Shown here in pieces: positions 44,280 through 56,127 of a DNA stretch of 64,000 nt; the first letter of the stretch is position 1, and each line of letters starts with the position of its first letter. The notes beneath the pieces were generated by a model. The model searched no databases. It saw nothing but the letters and a program-made list of their open reading frames with translations, and had not been told where the DNA came from. Where the stretch lies: positions 3,905,764-3,969,763 of the forward strand of contig JAQFVV010012496.1 in the NCBI GenBank assembly GCA_028023455.1, given 5' to 3'. The DNA is from Epiperipatus broadwayi (Eukaryota; Onychophora; Udeonychophora; Euonychophora; Peripatidae). The position numbers were made by a program, and so were the translations under genes.

Positions 44280-45325
44280 GGTGTTAAGAATCTAATTCCA
44301 TGAAGCTAATTAATTATTATATACTTGATTATAATATATAACTAATGAACATATATTTAGATGTAAGTATTGTGAGGATGCAGGCTTACAAATAGTTGAA
44401 TTTCTTTATACAGCCTTAAAAAATTTAAATATTTAATATTTATGGGAGAAAAAAAAATGTTTCAAATTTAATATCAAAATTACAAAAATTTAACAAGGAA
44501 TTGCAAAAAAAAAAAAATTGAATTGCTAATTTTTTTTCCAATAAATAACAATGACATCAGAACATTTTCTTGTATTCTAAGGGGCACTATGTGATATTCT
44601 GAATTGCTATAGATTTACAAATAGACGAGTTTTTTTTACTCAGCTTTATAATAATTAATTATTTAATATTTATAAGAGAAAATATATTTTAAATTTAAAA
44701 TTATAAAAATTTAACAATGTGAAATTGATAAAAAGAGTAACAGATAAAAACATTTCCTCATAAATAAGATCATCATCAGACTGTATTCTTATTTCCTATC
44801 TCTTTTGTTAGCAGTCTAAATTCAAGTTTTTTTTACCAATTAAATAAAAAAGTTATATGTGATACAATTTCCTTCATATAATTTTCATCATCTATATCCT
44901 GAACAATCCATAATGGCTCATAAAAGTTTTAATATGCTACTGGTTGAATTTCTTTGATTTTAGATATCTTCATGTTATCTCAGAACATTCCTAGAGTTGA
45001 TATGTCAAAGCACATATCTAGAGATTGAGATTGATAAAACATTGCAAAATAGCATATAAATGTCCAAGATGTAAGCAAATATACATTTAAATATATGTAA
45101 TAAAGCAATCTAATCTAATTGTAAATAATTGTGTGAGTAGATAGTTATCCATGTTAAATCAAAAAGTGATATGGACAATTGTTTTGTTCCTATATGTATT
45201 TATTTATATAACTGAACACAATATGTTTTGTATTGAAGATAGTTATCATTAGTCTTTTTTGCCATTGATATGAATGACAGTCTATTTAAATTCTTATTTG
45301 TGATTTGATTAACTACTTTATAATC
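44280..45325. other. No recognised feature
   Basis: About 1 kb AT-rich DNA with A-runs near 44500; nothing supported. Confidence 0.5.
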
Positions 45326-45329
45326 TTTT

Positions 45330-45560
45330 TTCAGAGAGACAAAACTCTTTATACAGTAGCACCACTCAGTGCAAGCCAGAATAGTCAATGGATGCAGGGA
45401 TGTTTGTATATAGTGATTTTATGCACAAACCTTCCTGCATTCATTGATTACTCTGACTTGCAGTGAGTGATACTGCTGCATGGAGAGTTATGCCTCTCTG
45501 AAAAACAGCTTATGTAAACATAAAGAATGGTGATCATGTGATATTTTATACTTTATAATC
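45330..45560. mobile_element. HH-A end-to-end fold-back, no ribozyme
   Basis: Minus arm gacaaaactctttatacagt...gatgcagg and plus arm gcacaaaccttcctgcattc...gagagttatgcctctc with catgtgat. Both arms stop before the HHR. Confidence 0.7.
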
Positions 45561-45609
45561 TATATGTATATATATAACATTGATGTCCCTTTTCATTTGT
45601 ATTTGTAAT

Positions 45610-45800
45610 TCAAATTTGCATATTGTTATTTGTCTATATAATGAATTGGTTTCTTTCTTTTTTATAACCTCAAACTAAGTGCATTTTCGGTGAAGGCCAA
45701 TGGTGAGCTTTAAAAAATGTGCACTTAGTTTGAGGTTAGAAAGAAAAAAAAACCCATTTCATTATGCAGATAAACAAATGTATGAAAATTTGCATATATA
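45610..45800. repeat. Inverted repeat
   Basis: Arms tttataacctcaaactaag... and ...cttagtttgaggttagaaa extend outward to atttgcatatt on both sides; loop about 50 bp around 45690-45715. Family unknown. Confidence 0.65.
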
Positions 45801-45829
45801 AATCTATATTAATGATTACATATAAAAAC

Positions 45830-46160
45830 CCATTTAGCCTTGAGCATTATTATACTTATTATTTAAGTAATACTTTGGGTTCAATTTGAAAATTATGATT
45901 GCTGTTCGTAATGTTATAATTGACTATTTATTAGTCTGCATTTGAATAGGTTATATTTACCTGTTAAAGAGGTTTACATAAACTTCGTTGTATCAATAAT
46001 TTCAATCTCTGTGGTCAAGTTGCAATCTTTAGTGTCTATATAAATATATTCGACCATTAATAAAAGTGGGATTCCACCTTTATTATGAAAAGGAGGTTGC
46101 CTTGACAACAGTTTGAAATTGTTGATTGTTATTTATATTGAGATTGTGTGTTAACTGAAT
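45830..46160 (+). mobile_element. Family G, longer copy
   Basis: Ends with ggttgccttgacaacagttt, gaaattgttgattgtt and gtgttaactgaattttaa. The upstream part (actatttattagtctg, caagttgcaatctttagtgt) is not present in the short fold-backs, so this may show more of the parent element. Confidence 0.6.
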
Positions 46161-46439
46161 TTTAATAATAAATACATAAATATATGTATTATATTAAATG
46201 TTTTCATGGTTATATGATGTAAACAACATATTTTTGGGGTTAAAACATGTATTATTTTGTTTTACTTTCCAACGTTTAAACAAAATATCATCCATCATTG
46301 TCAAGGTCAAGTTTTTAAAAAAAAACATTAGATCTCAAATAGTAATGAGATTAAATGGGAGGTAGAGAATGAGATTGAGCATTAAGTAGGGGAGTTAAAT
46401 GTCTTCAATCAGAAATTAAATATATCTGCTTTTTGTCAA

Positions 46440-46512
46440 GACTTTGTGGCTTATCGGTTAGCATAGCTGCCTTCCAAGCAGCTGACCCAGGTTCGCTTCT
46501 CGGCCAATTTCT
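46440..46512 (+). tRNA. tRNA-Gly-like (anticodon TCC) SINE or pseudogene
   Basis: D arm and A box tggcttatcggttagca, anticodon arm GCTGC-CTTCCAA-GCAGC (TCC, glycine) and T arm gacccaggttcgcttctcgg all read well. The acceptor stem (GACTTTG/CCAATTT) has several mismatches. Most similar of the four copies to a normal eukaryotic tRNA-Gly(TCC). Confidence 0.6.
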
Positions 46513-46514
46513 TC

Positions 46515-46920
46515 ATATTTTTTAGAAATTCATCACAAACCTGATTTTAATAATGCTAAAGTATTTGACAATGATTTGAGAACCACGAGGGAGTTTATTA
46601 AAATATCAAAAAGACCGACTGGTTTAAATAAAGCTGATTAAGCACAATGTCTTCCAGGCTTGTGGAGACCATTTATTTTATTACTCACGCTCTCCTCAAC
46701 AGTACTTCAGATTTGCTCATATAAAAGAATTTGAGTCGTAGGAATAAGAGGATCCTTTTTATTCCTGCATAAATACTATATCTTGGATTGAAGAGAAAAG
46801 TATTCATTTATTTAACACTCTCAAAAGGCGCATGCTCAATTAGCTTGAAAGGCTGATATTTGAATGTAATATAATTGTAAACATGGCACTAGATAAAATA
46901 ATTGCTTATTTATCTCTTTC
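46515..46920. other. No recognised feature
   Basis: AT-rich spacer; nothing supported. Confidence 0.45.
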
Positions 46921-46923
46921 TTC

Positions 46924-47332
46924 TAATAGTATAAAGAAGAGTATAAAAATGTGAGTAAAATGAATAAGTAAATTAGAAATGAGAATAATTAATAAAGATA
47001 AAAATAGGAATAAATAAAAATTATTAATAAAAGAATAAGTATAGATAAATAAAAGAAAGGAAAGAAAGAAATTAGATTAATAGGTATTAAAATAAAAAAT
47101 AAAATAGAAAGGTGATAAAGATATATTAAAAAATAATATAGAATGATAGATAGGATAGAAGAATAAAAATAATAAAAAGGAAGTAGAAATAATAAAAAAA
47201 TAATAATTTGGAAGTAAGAGAAGTAAAGGTAGAGAATTAAAAATAAAATATGATTATGAATAATAATGTAAATTATGTATTTTTATATGTATATAAAATA
47301 ATGGTTGTATGATTATATGTTTAAATGTGTAG
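46924..47332. repeat. Cytosine-free, purine-rich stretch
   Basis: On the + strand not one C occurs between C46923 and C47333, 409 bases, while G is present throughout, in a background where C is normal. Composed of variations on aataaagaaa and ataataaaaag without a fixed period. It ends directly at the HH-C copy. Origin unknown: a degenerate purine microsatellite or strand-biased mutation. Confidence 0.8.
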
Positions 47333-47470
47333 CTCTGATGAAGACTGCAGGACAGTTGAAACTGTTAGAAAAATAAAGGAGAAATTATATAAAAATGGCA
47401 TTAAAGGGTATATGAGGAGATTTATAAAAAAGTAATATATATATATATGAAGAAATGCAAAAAAAGTAAA
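47320..47470 (+). mobile_element. HH-C copy
   Basis: Core CTGATGA at 47336-47342, hairpin GACTG-CAGGA-CAGTT, GAAACTGTTAG, then aaaaataaaggagaaat, ggtatatgaggag and atatatgaagaaatgcaaa as in the copies at 29.8-30.1 kb. One extra A separates core and stem II, and stem III has a one-base loop, so the hammerhead call is tentative. Confidence 0.6.
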
Positions 47471-47689
47471 GGAGAAGGTATAAGTTTTATAATGCATAAG
47501 TGAATATTTTTCTCTTACTTTGTTGTGATTATCCAAAATAAAACTCAACATTAATGTTATGGAAAATAATCTTATAAAATAACAACAATAAATAAAAAAA
47601 TACACTCCAACAAAGTTCTGCAGAGTTTATAAATTAATCATGAAATCTCTTTCTGAACAAACTGGACCTGATAAATGTTATATTTATGT

Positions 47690-47830
47690 ATATTTATTTG
47701 TATTCATGTATTTGTATTGTTTGTTATAGTTCTGAAGAAGATTGCTGGGGCAATCGAAAACATCAATAGTGGGTTAATAAAGTATTGTAAAGTAATAAAG
47801 AATGTAAATGATATTAATATTAAATGTTAT
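47690..47830 (+). mobile_element. HH-B copy
   Basis: gttatagttctgaagaagat, hairpin GATTG-CTGGGG-CAATC, GAAAACATCAATAG, then aaagaatgtaaatgatatta. A single unit of the 151-bp family. Confidence 0.65.
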
Positions 47831-47834
47831 ATTC

Positions 47835-48590
47835 TATGATAAAAAAAACAAATCTTCAGATTTTCTTATGTTTACTACTACCTGCATTCTAAAAAGATCT
47901 TTGATTTGTTTCTGAGATTTGTCATTATTTTCTTTTCTGATTGGCTAACATTTGTTAGCATTATATTGTTGAAAATGATTATCTTGAAGAACACCTATGG
48001 CAAATTCTTTAAATTGAACCATAATATCAATCACCTAGATCATGATTCCTGCTTTTGCAGCATAAAATTTTTAATTCATGCTCCATGGAAAATGTTTTTA
48101 TGCAATGGCTTCGCAGATCGGCATATAGAATAATAGAAGGAAGAAGGTAGTGGTCCCCAGCATAATGTAAATTTCACTAATATAATTCTCCATTGTTTTT
48201 ATTTTTATATAGAAGAAAACTAAGAATTTTGGACTTTTTCCTTAGCAGAAAAAAAATTAGAAACATTTTTTCTTTTTTTTGAACTGTCCTTCATGAGTGT
48301 CACTTCAATTATTTATCAAGATTGTGACCTGGGTAGAAATATAACATTGAAAGTTATTTTCATGTATGGATAAAGTGTTATAACTGCTATTATTACTATT
48401 ATACTGTTTTTACTATGTTTCCAGAAATATCTGGATGCATGATACACCCAGACCCTCAAAACCCATTAATTGTAGACAGATTGATAATCCCTTTTACCCC
48501 ACACATGTGTCTCAATTGACAAGATCATTATGTACTCATTAATAAGAGTTTTGTTTTTCAAATTTATCTGAATGCGGATCAAAATAGACT
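47835..48590. other. No recognised feature
   Basis: AT-rich spacer; the 75-codon frame at 47906 has no recognisable motif. Confidence 0.5.
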
Positions 48591-48596
48591 ATAGAT

Positions 48597-48762
48597 ACAC
48601 TAAATATCAATCGATCAATAGTCATCTGTCCAATAGACAAGTCCAGAGAGTAGTCACAACATCAATTTATCCATTCTTCCATTCTCTTCCTTGCCCATTT
48701 TTTCAACTCCAAATAAGTTTTCCCATCTCCTATATCATCCAATAGTATCAATCCAAAATTAA
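48597..48762 (-). pseudogene. LINE 3' fragment, second family
   Basis: Minus strand encodes LLDDIGDGKTYLELK, a KWARKRMEEW-like piece, then CDYSLDLSIGQMTID with stops. Same motif order as the copy at 56.1-56.6 kb, so both are C-terminal ends of one non-LTR element different from the RTE at 37 kb. Confidence 0.6.
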
Positions 48763-48769
48763 AATATTA

Positions 48770-49115
48770 ATTAAAAAATTACCTTTTTAATTGATATTGG
48801 TTATTACTTAAATATATTTGGCTTATTGGGTTGACTAGATCAGTTTTTGACATTTAATATTATACATATAGAATTGTAATTTACTAAGCTATTTATATTT
48901 TTAAAATAAGTCAGCAAACTCATTATCTTTATACCAGAAAAATATTAAGAATAGAATGGACCTAATTTATTTTATGCAATTTTGAGGGCAATAAGCTTAG
49001 TTCTATTTTTTTGATAGTTTTGATGACAAAAATGGTGAATTCATTTAATTATTTCACAGCTAGAGACAGCATATTCACCTCCAATTCTATCACAATCTAG
49101 TGCCTTGAAAATTTA
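48770..49115. other. No recognised feature
   Basis: AT-rich spacer; nothing supported. Confidence 0.5.
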
Positions 49116-49119
49116 TTAT

Positions 49120-49358
49120 TTAATATACATATTGAATTAAATATTTTTATGGATTGTTATTATAATAAAGAATCGAAATGAGGATGTAATAGCCATGTAA
49201 ATGGAAATAACCTTTATCCTTTGATGTTAACCGATATCAATTACTATTAATTGACAATCCCTGAAGCCAAACCAGTTTTTTCATTAAAAAAATATTACAG
49301 GTAATATCAAAGTTAAAGGTTATTTCAATTTACATGGATATTATCCCATCATTTCTAT

Positions 49359-49375
<17 letters not shown>
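49120..49375. repeat. Short palindromic repeat
   Basis: Arms aaatgaggatgtaatagcca..., gtaaatggaaataaccttta and the inverse taaaggttatttcaatttac...; relative of the repeat at 43.2-43.8 kb, followed by TA and GA microsatellites. Confidence 0.6.
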
Positions 49376-49379
<4 letters not shown>

Positions 49380-49390
<11 letters not shown>

Positions 49391-50070
49391 AAGAGAGAAT
49401 GACTACGTTCAACAAGGCTAAATAAAATAATTGTCTTTTTTGTTTTATTAATGCTATCCCAGTCTTATATATATATATATATGTTATTACATTCAAGCTT
49501 AAAAAACTAATGATTAATTTATAAACTGTTACTATGCATAGTTAACTATTGGTTAATGTATAATTACAAATGATTTAAAAAAAATTAAAACAATTGTATA
49601 ATTTGTTGTTGGAAGTATTTAAAAAAAAGAATGAATACAACAATTTCATTCAATTGACCAAATTGAAATTTTTTTAATTTTATTTAGCTGAAATCAATCC
49701 AAAAGTTTAGTCCCCGAGTCTTCTATCCAACTGCTGCTTTAAAATTGTCAAGACAAATTGAGTTCAGTTAATTATTGTAAATATATAATATATTTTTGTA
49801 ATAAAATTATCAAATGATTATTTGCATAAAAAGTCATGTGATGTTCAAGTTCTTGAAATGATTGGTTTAATTCAATTCAGAGGTCTTTATCTCTACAGAA
49901 CAATCTTTTTACCACACAAGGCAATATTTTTCTTGATCTGTTTATTTAAATCAAAGATGTGTCAAACAGATATTTTAAATAAAGTGGTAATAGTATAATA
50001 TATACATTTGTTGACCATATTTTTATTTTCTTTTTCTGAAAATCTTGGAGTATTTTTTTTTTCATATGTC
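49380..50070. other. No recognised feature
   Basis: AT-rich spacer; nothing supported. Confidence 0.5.
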
Positions 50071-50074
50071 AAAT

Positions 50075-50145
50075 GTGTTGACCAGGAAGTGAACCCGGGC
50101 CAGCTGCTTGAAAGGCAGCTATGCTAACCACTAGGCCATCAACAC
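50075..50145 (-). tRNA. tRNA-Glu-like (anticodon TTC), full cloverleaf
   Basis: Minus strand: perfect 7-bp acceptor GTGTTGA/TCAACAC, D arm tggcctagtggttagca, anticodon arm GCTGC-CTTTCAA-GCAGC (TTC), T arm CCGGG-TTCACTT-CCTGG. Best-preserved of the four copies and could be transcribed by Pol III. But its 3' flank catttgacatatgaaaaaaa is the same as at 4.0 and 55.2 kb, so it is more likely a short tRNA-derived retroposon than an ordinary tRNA gene. Confidence 0.65.
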
Positions 50146-50234
50146 TTAAAATTAGTATGGGCATTTTTAAATAAAAGGTTAACAATAGTAAGATTTGTTC
50201 TTATTATCTAACTTTAAATATTGAATGTCTTTAG

Positions 50235-50400
50235 AAACATTTTTAAACTTTATTTAATTTTTCCAATTACATTCAACTGTTAGTAATGGCTTGGCCACAG
50301 GTTAGTATATGCACAATGTTCGAATGGTATTATTTTTCTCTCTTCTTCAGATGTTTCTGGCCTAAGCAAGTAACAATGCTAGCTGAGTACAATTAAATAA
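50235..50400. repeat. Half copy of the 25.1-kb palindrome
   Basis: ttccaattacattcaactg, ggttagtatatgcacaatgt and tgtttctggcctaagcaagt match the left arm of 25075-25415; the tRNA-like centre and right arm are missing. Confidence 0.6.
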
Positions 50401-51295
50401 ATCTCTTGAGCAATTAAGCAAACAATTCATTGGCAGCAGCCATTTGTAAAAAAGAATGACCATTCTAATTCCCCCAAAAAAGATAACGATGAAGAAAAAT
50501 AAATATGAAGATTTGTATTGATTATAGAAACTAATCCATGATCCACAAATGCATTCACATAATCATATTATTATTCTTTTGTTCATTTATTTGACATCTT
50601 ATAATACTTTCTTGGAACATGATTTTGCTAACCCTTCCCTTAGTCATTTTTAAATTATTAATATGTTTAATATTTTGATTTCTAGAGGCATTTAATTTTT
50701 TTTGATTCAGTGTAGTTCTACAAAATTTGCATGCTTATTTTTTAATTTTTGATAGAAATGGCAATTTTTAAACTATAATTGTCAAAATAATTGGAACACT
50801 TTATAGCAAAGGCACTGGTATTATTTAAGATCATTTAGCTCTCGGTTGTGTCATTAGTGGTTTTGGAGTTAGCATTGGAAATCAAAATGGTGGACAGCAC
50901 ACTCTAAACTAGTACCACTTTTGGAATCTTTTAATTTCTGAAACAAGTTTTACTTTTTGAAAGAATTAAACATCATGCCTAAATGTATCTATCTATTATA
51001 TTTTACCCATAGGTATATCTTTGTATTGAAAGCTTCATTATTGTACTTTAGTAAAGTATGTTTGAGGCAAACTTTATAATATTAATTATATCTGCTCCTT
51101 CCATAAAATCACATTACACTTTTGTTTGGTTTTTGCAAATTAAAAAAATTGAGGAATAACATTAAAAACTGTTTTTATAACTACATTACTTTTAAAATAA
51201 CATATAGAGATAAACAGTAAACTTGAAAATGAAGATTAAAAAACATCATTACAATGGTGTTTAAACAAAAAGTTTTGAATCAATAAAACATCTTG
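50401..51295. other. No recognised feature
   Basis: AT-rich spacer of about 0.9 kb; nothing supported. Confidence 0.5.
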
Positions 51296-51299
51296 CTAA

Positions 51300-51380
51300 A
51301 TAATATTGTCATGACAACAGTTTGATATTGTTCTTTGTTATCTATATTGGGATTGTTTAAATGTTGACTGGTTGTAAAAG
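51300..51380 (+). mobile_element. Family G fragment
   Basis: attgtcatgacaacagtttg, ctatattgggattgtttaaa, gttgactggttgt; one arm only. Confidence 0.6.
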
Positions 51381-51539
51381 AAAAACCTTGTAAAATATGA
51401 TATTAATCTGACAAATTATTTAATAAAAATTCAAAACAAACCAACAAACATCATTATTTGCCAAAAAATATTTGATATGAAATGTCTAATTTTAAAATCA
51501 AATTATATATTTATAAACATCTTTAAAAATAATGTGTGC

Positions 51540-52005
51540 CATCTTATTTCTGAACTTAAATACAATTATATGAGCCAATATTAAGTGTCCAGAAGTGAGA
51601 GCATGGATACACAAATCATTCACTTTAACCAGACACAAAATAGAGACTTTAAGGGAATAAGATTGGCCATCTTATTTATGAACTCAAATGCTATTATATG
51701 AGCCAATATTGAGTGTCTAGAAGTGAGAGCATTAATACACAAATCATTTACCCAAGTGAATGATTTGTGTATTCACATTTGTGTATTCATACTCTCACTT
51801 CTAGACACTTAAGATAGGCCCATATAATTGCATTTTAACGATCTTATTTCCCAACTCAATTGCAATTATATGATCTGATATTAGAAGTGAGATTGTCAAT
51901 ACACAGATCATTTATTTAAATGAATGATTTGTGTATTTACATTTGTGTATTTACACTCTCACTTCTAGACACTTAAGATTGGTTCATATAATTGCATATG
52001 AGTTT
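51540..52005. repeat. Cluster of inverted repeats
   Basis: Two successive palindromes share arms agtgtctagaagtgagag / ctctcacttctagacactta and a centre with aatgatttgtgtattcac. Outer arms include ccatcttatttatgaactc-like ends. Centres near 51755 and 51930; a 5' extra half copy lies at 51540-51650. Unknown fold-back family, no coding. Confidence 0.65.
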
Positions 52006-52029
52006 GGAAATAAGACAAACACTCTTATT

Positions 52030-52165
52030 TTCTTAAAGTCTTTATAAATATAGGGAATTTGAACTCAGACTTTCAAGTAACCTTCAACTATCTACACTAT
52101 CTCATACTACTGATACACATAACCACACACACGTAGAAAAGACAAATAATCACCAATATGTATTG
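52030..52165 (-). mobile_element. HH-E 3' fragment
   Basis: Minus-strand tail, gaactcagactttcaagtaa to aataatcaccaatatgtatt. Its internal end falls in stem III of the HHR. Confidence 0.65.
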
Positions 52166-52169
52166 TGGC

Positions 52170-52700
52170 TGGGGTGAGTGTATCCTTACAGATTTGACAC
52201 CCTGTTTAACAGCGCTGGAGAGAAGAATAAATTGACTTCTATATAGTTACAATCTAAACAATGTGCTTGTAAAATTTACCGAGTATTATATGATTAATTA
52301 ATGTATATAAATAAGCTAATTGTTTTATGAGAAAAACAACTTATGCATAAAGCATATACTATACTTCATTTTTTCTTGTTAACAGAGCAGTTTGCAATAA
52401 TTTGTTCATAAAATTTTATCCTAACAGATTTTTTTTTTAATAATAACTCAAAAAACTTTTTCTGATCTTGTCATCTCATTTCATATTTCTTAAGAAAAAA
52501 AAAAAGACTTGGTCTATCATTACCATTTTTTTTCAACCATGCAATTTCTTTTCCGATTTCTTGACGATTCTGCAGGTCACGTGATAAATTTTGCTCTCTA
52601 TTTTTAAATTTATAAACTTTTTAAAAAATTATAAAGTATATATTTTTACCAACAGCAAGATAAATTTAATACGATACAATATTTAACTTTTTTTATAGTC
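52170..52700. other. No recognised feature
   Basis: AT-rich spacer; nothing supported. Confidence 0.5.
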
Positions 52701-52704
52701 ATAA

Positions 52705-52998
52705 CACATATAGGGGATTTGAACTCAGACTTTTAAGCAGCCTTCAACTATCCACACTATCTCATACTACTGATACACATGATCACCCACATGTACAAAA
52801 GATAAATAATTACCAATATACATATTTCAGTCAATATAAACTGAGCACTGATTATATATATGTGTAGGAGATAATAATCTGGACCAACTGATGAGTGCTG
52901 GTTCAGCACAAAATATGTATATTGGTGATTATAGTATGAGATAGTGTGGATAGTTGAAGGTTGCTTGAAAGTCTGAGTTCAAATCCTCTATATTTACA
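52705..52998. mobile_element. HH-E fold-back
   Basis: A minus arm (gatttgaactcagactttta to catatttca, 52835) starts within the HHR at the GAAA strand. A plus arm with an almost full HHR follows: CTGATGA, GTGCT/AGCAC with loop GGTTC, but G12 is A (cacaaaatatgtat), so inactive. Confidence 0.7.
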
Positions 52999-52999
52999 A

Positions 53000-53940
53000 T
53001 TAAGTTCCAGGTATAAGAATACCTGTATTTCAAATCATACACACATGTATATATATCAACATACGCAAAAAGATTTAAAAAATTAAATTATACCATGAAA
53101 TCAGAAAATTAAATCGTATTTGTGTGTGGTGTGTGTGGGGGGAGTAAATTGCCAGTTTTTTTGCTTATATATATATATATTATGTAGCATTTTACTGTTG
53201 CATTACTTATTTAAAGTTTATTTGTTTGTAATTTACTGGTTTTCATCATCATGGTGTAAACTATTTGGGATATCATAATTAAAGAGCAAAGAAATTGCTA
53301 AAAAATATGTAAAATAATTTGAACTCTGTAATGCATCTATTATTGTTTACATACTAAGAACCATACAGCTTACATGCTGCTTGGATATTTTTCCATAAGA
53401 AATATAATGCACTCAAAAAAAAATAAGAAGAAATGATTCATCTCATACTTATACCATCTCAAATTTTTATCTAGGAACATAATGAAAAAAACTGGCAGTC
53501 TACAATCTACCTCAGGTGTACACTTTCATAGTCTAATATTTTGTTATCATTAATATTGACCATGAACTTTCATTCTTGAAAATAAATATCTGAACCCATC
53601 AATATATGAACAATATCTTAAGTACATTGGAAGATATCAGTTCAATTATTATTGTTGCATAAAATATTTGAGTATGAATTTTGATATATTTCTCATCAAC
53701 AGATTTAAACAATTGCCATTAGTAATTACTTAGTAATAAATAATGTTGTTAAAGAAATAATTCATTAATGTTTCATAGATATTTAGCTTTTGAAACAATT
53801 TCAAGTTAGATGTATAAATAAATCTAGTATACCAATATAAAATGCTACACTCATTAAATTTGGATAATTCTTCATCAAAGTTAAAAAACTCATTGTAATA
53901 CCTGTATCTTTATTACACATAGGTTCATTGTAAGTTTTCC
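53000..53940. other. No recognised feature
   Basis: AT-rich with GT and TA microsatellites near 53120-53190; nothing supported. Confidence 0.5.
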
Positions 53941-53944
53941 TTTG

Positions 53945-54700
53945 TAACTTAAATTTTTTCTATTGTATATATGTTAATATTTATACAAATAAAATGTCCA
54001 TTAGTTAAAAAACTATTGTAATAACAATAAAAATAAATATAACAATAATAAACTATTATATACAGTCTTTCAATCCACAGAAGTACTTTCGATTAATTTC
54101 TTAACTTTTCCCAACTGCCATTAAATTAAAAAAAAAATAGAAGCAAACATCATCAACTCAAATCGCACAAATCCTGAATTTTAATGTTAGCACCTTGTCT
54201 ATTAATTAAATTCATTTTATTTACAATTATTAAAATTACCTCCTTAATATTTCTTTTATGATTTCTCTCTTCATAAAGAATCTTAAACTGTCAATATCAA
54301 ATGTAAATTTATATTTACATGTCCTTTCATGATCCTAGAATAGTGACTTAATGATTGCTTCAGTTTTCTTGGATTATGAAAGGACATGTAAACATAAATT
54401 TAAGTTTGGTATTAAAAGTGTTAAGATTCTTCATGAAGAGAGAAACCATAATGAAAGAAAAATTAAGAAGGCAATTTTAATAAAGAGGAATAAAATGAAT
54501 TTAATTAATAGAGCTGCTAACCTTAAAATTCAGGATTCATGGGATTTAAGTTGATGATGTTTGCTTTCATTTTTTTTTAAAATTTAATGGCAGTTGAAGC
54601 CGTGGATTTAAAGACTGTATATAATAGTTTATTATCATTGTATTTATTTATTTATGTTGTTATGGCAATGTTAATATTTGTATGTAATTTGTTATCAATA
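53945..54700. mobile_element. PLE 3'-end palindrome with endonuclease tail
   Basis: Inverted arms centred near 54330 (left tacatgtcctttcatgatcc, right ttatgaaaggacatgtaaac). Outward both continue with the same 3' region as 35.84-36.24 kb (gaagcaaacatcatcaact, aatttaatggcagttgaa). Confidence 0.75.
54351..54554 (+). pseudogene. PLE GIY-YIG C-terminal tail
   Basis: The frame reads ASVFLDYERTCKHKFKF, KILHEERNHNERKIKKAILI and DSWDLS at its end. These match the EH...H segment, the helix with ER..R.IKE and the terminal W typical of PLE endonucleases. The catalytic GIY-YIG segment is outside the repeat; the tail frame is open. Confidence 0.65.
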
Positions 54701-54709
54701 AAGATTTTT

Positions 54710-55170
54710 AATAATAATAATACAAATTTTGATATAATATCAAGTTTTTGTATTCTGTAATCAAATGGATCAATATATGAATATTTAAGAAGTTGATCTA
54801 ATTTTCATTTAGAATTTTTATGAAAAAGATGGAAAAAGATTTTTAGTTTTTTAAAAAAAGACGCACTTTTTGAAAACATTCATAAATGTTATTAAATAAC
54901 TTCTATAGTTTTGTTTTGTAAAGAATAAAAATTGATTCAATTTGTGACACAGAGTAAAACAATTAAATCTAAATATTTGAGATAAGACTTTCTTTCGATA
55001 GTAACCATGGGAACTGCATCAACAATATTAATTATTAGTAGGGTTTTCCAAGCTGATCAAATATTTTAGTCTTACTTATTAACGTTTGTATGACTATATA
55101 GAAGTACCATTGCTACAATGAACTATTAATAAATAGCACTGGAAAGCTTTGAATCATGTGAAAACTCCAC
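54710..55170. other. No recognised feature
   Basis: AT-rich spacer; nothing supported. Confidence 0.5.
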
Positions 55171-55173
55171 AAG

Positions 55174-55244
55174 CAGTTGGTGGCCTAGTGGTTAGCATAG
55201 CTGCCTCCCAAGCAGCTGACCCAGGTTCGTTTCCCGGTCAACGT
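55174..55244 (+). tRNA. tRNA-Gly-like (anticodon CCC) SINE or pseudogene
   Basis: A box tggcctagtggttagca, anticodon arm GCTGC-CTCCCAA-GCAGC (CCC, glycine), B box ggttcgtttccc. Acceptor CAGTTGG/TCAACGT pairs at five of seven positions. 3' flank ttttgacatatggaaaaaaa as in its relatives. Confidence 0.6.
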
Positions 55245-55249
55245 TTTGA

Positions 55250-55765
55250 CATATGGAAAAAAAACTATTATAAAATTATTGCTAATTTACATTAAAAGCA
55301 AAAATGTATTCTATTCCATAATTATCAATGTAAAGTTAAATTAAACAGTAATCTCTAGATGGCAGTAGTATATTCAAATTTTAGTCTGGGATTTTTAGTC
55401 ATTCATTATCCACTTAATGAATAATATTTCTGTAGTGTAATTTTCACCACACCCCTCTCACACAAGATAAGGGTTAGTTTCTATCTGCTCCTAACACTTT
55501 GTGAAGGAGGTGTAATCACAAACATATAACCAAAAATATGTGAAAAAGATGAATGATTTTCAATACAATTTGGTCTTTTTAGTATCACAAAGACTTCTCT
55601 AATCTTATGGATGAACCCACAAAGTATATCATTTATTTATATATATATATATATATACTGAGATTTTTACTTTTTTATTCGTAAATATATATATAATAAG
55701 TAGAAAATGGATCCAAAACATAATAGTTAGTACATCTACATGCATTATCCACAGTCAAGGATTTG
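55250..55765. other. No recognised feature
   Basis: AT-rich spacer with TA repeats near 55640; nothing supported. Confidence 0.5.
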
Positions 55766-55769
55766 AATT

Positions 55770-55885
55770 CACATAGAATGACATCCATTGATTACTCTGT
55801 CTTGCACTAAGTGGCACTACTGTATGAAAAGTTTTGCCTGTTTTAATAACAGTTACGAGCTAGCATAAAAAATCATGTGATGTTT
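55770..55885 (+). mobile_element. HH-A 3' fragment
   Basis: atccattgattactctgtct, gcactaagtggcactactgt, aaaagttttgcctg and a catgtgatgttta end; no HHR. Confidence 0.7.
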
Positions 55886-56127
55886 AGAATGAAGAAAAAA
55901 TAGTTTTTCAAGTAGTGAGAATACAAATAACCCAATTAGATATGACATGGCAGATTAATAAGTATTGTATTTTTATTTGCTGTTGAGAAATTATTAAAGG
56001 TAAATAATGCAAAATTATTATTTTTTAATCACTCCTTATTAATAAAAAACTTATTATTTAATAATGTATCTAGTTTTAAACATAATATTGCAAGTTAAAG
56101 CAAACAAACAATGAGATAAAGTTTTTA

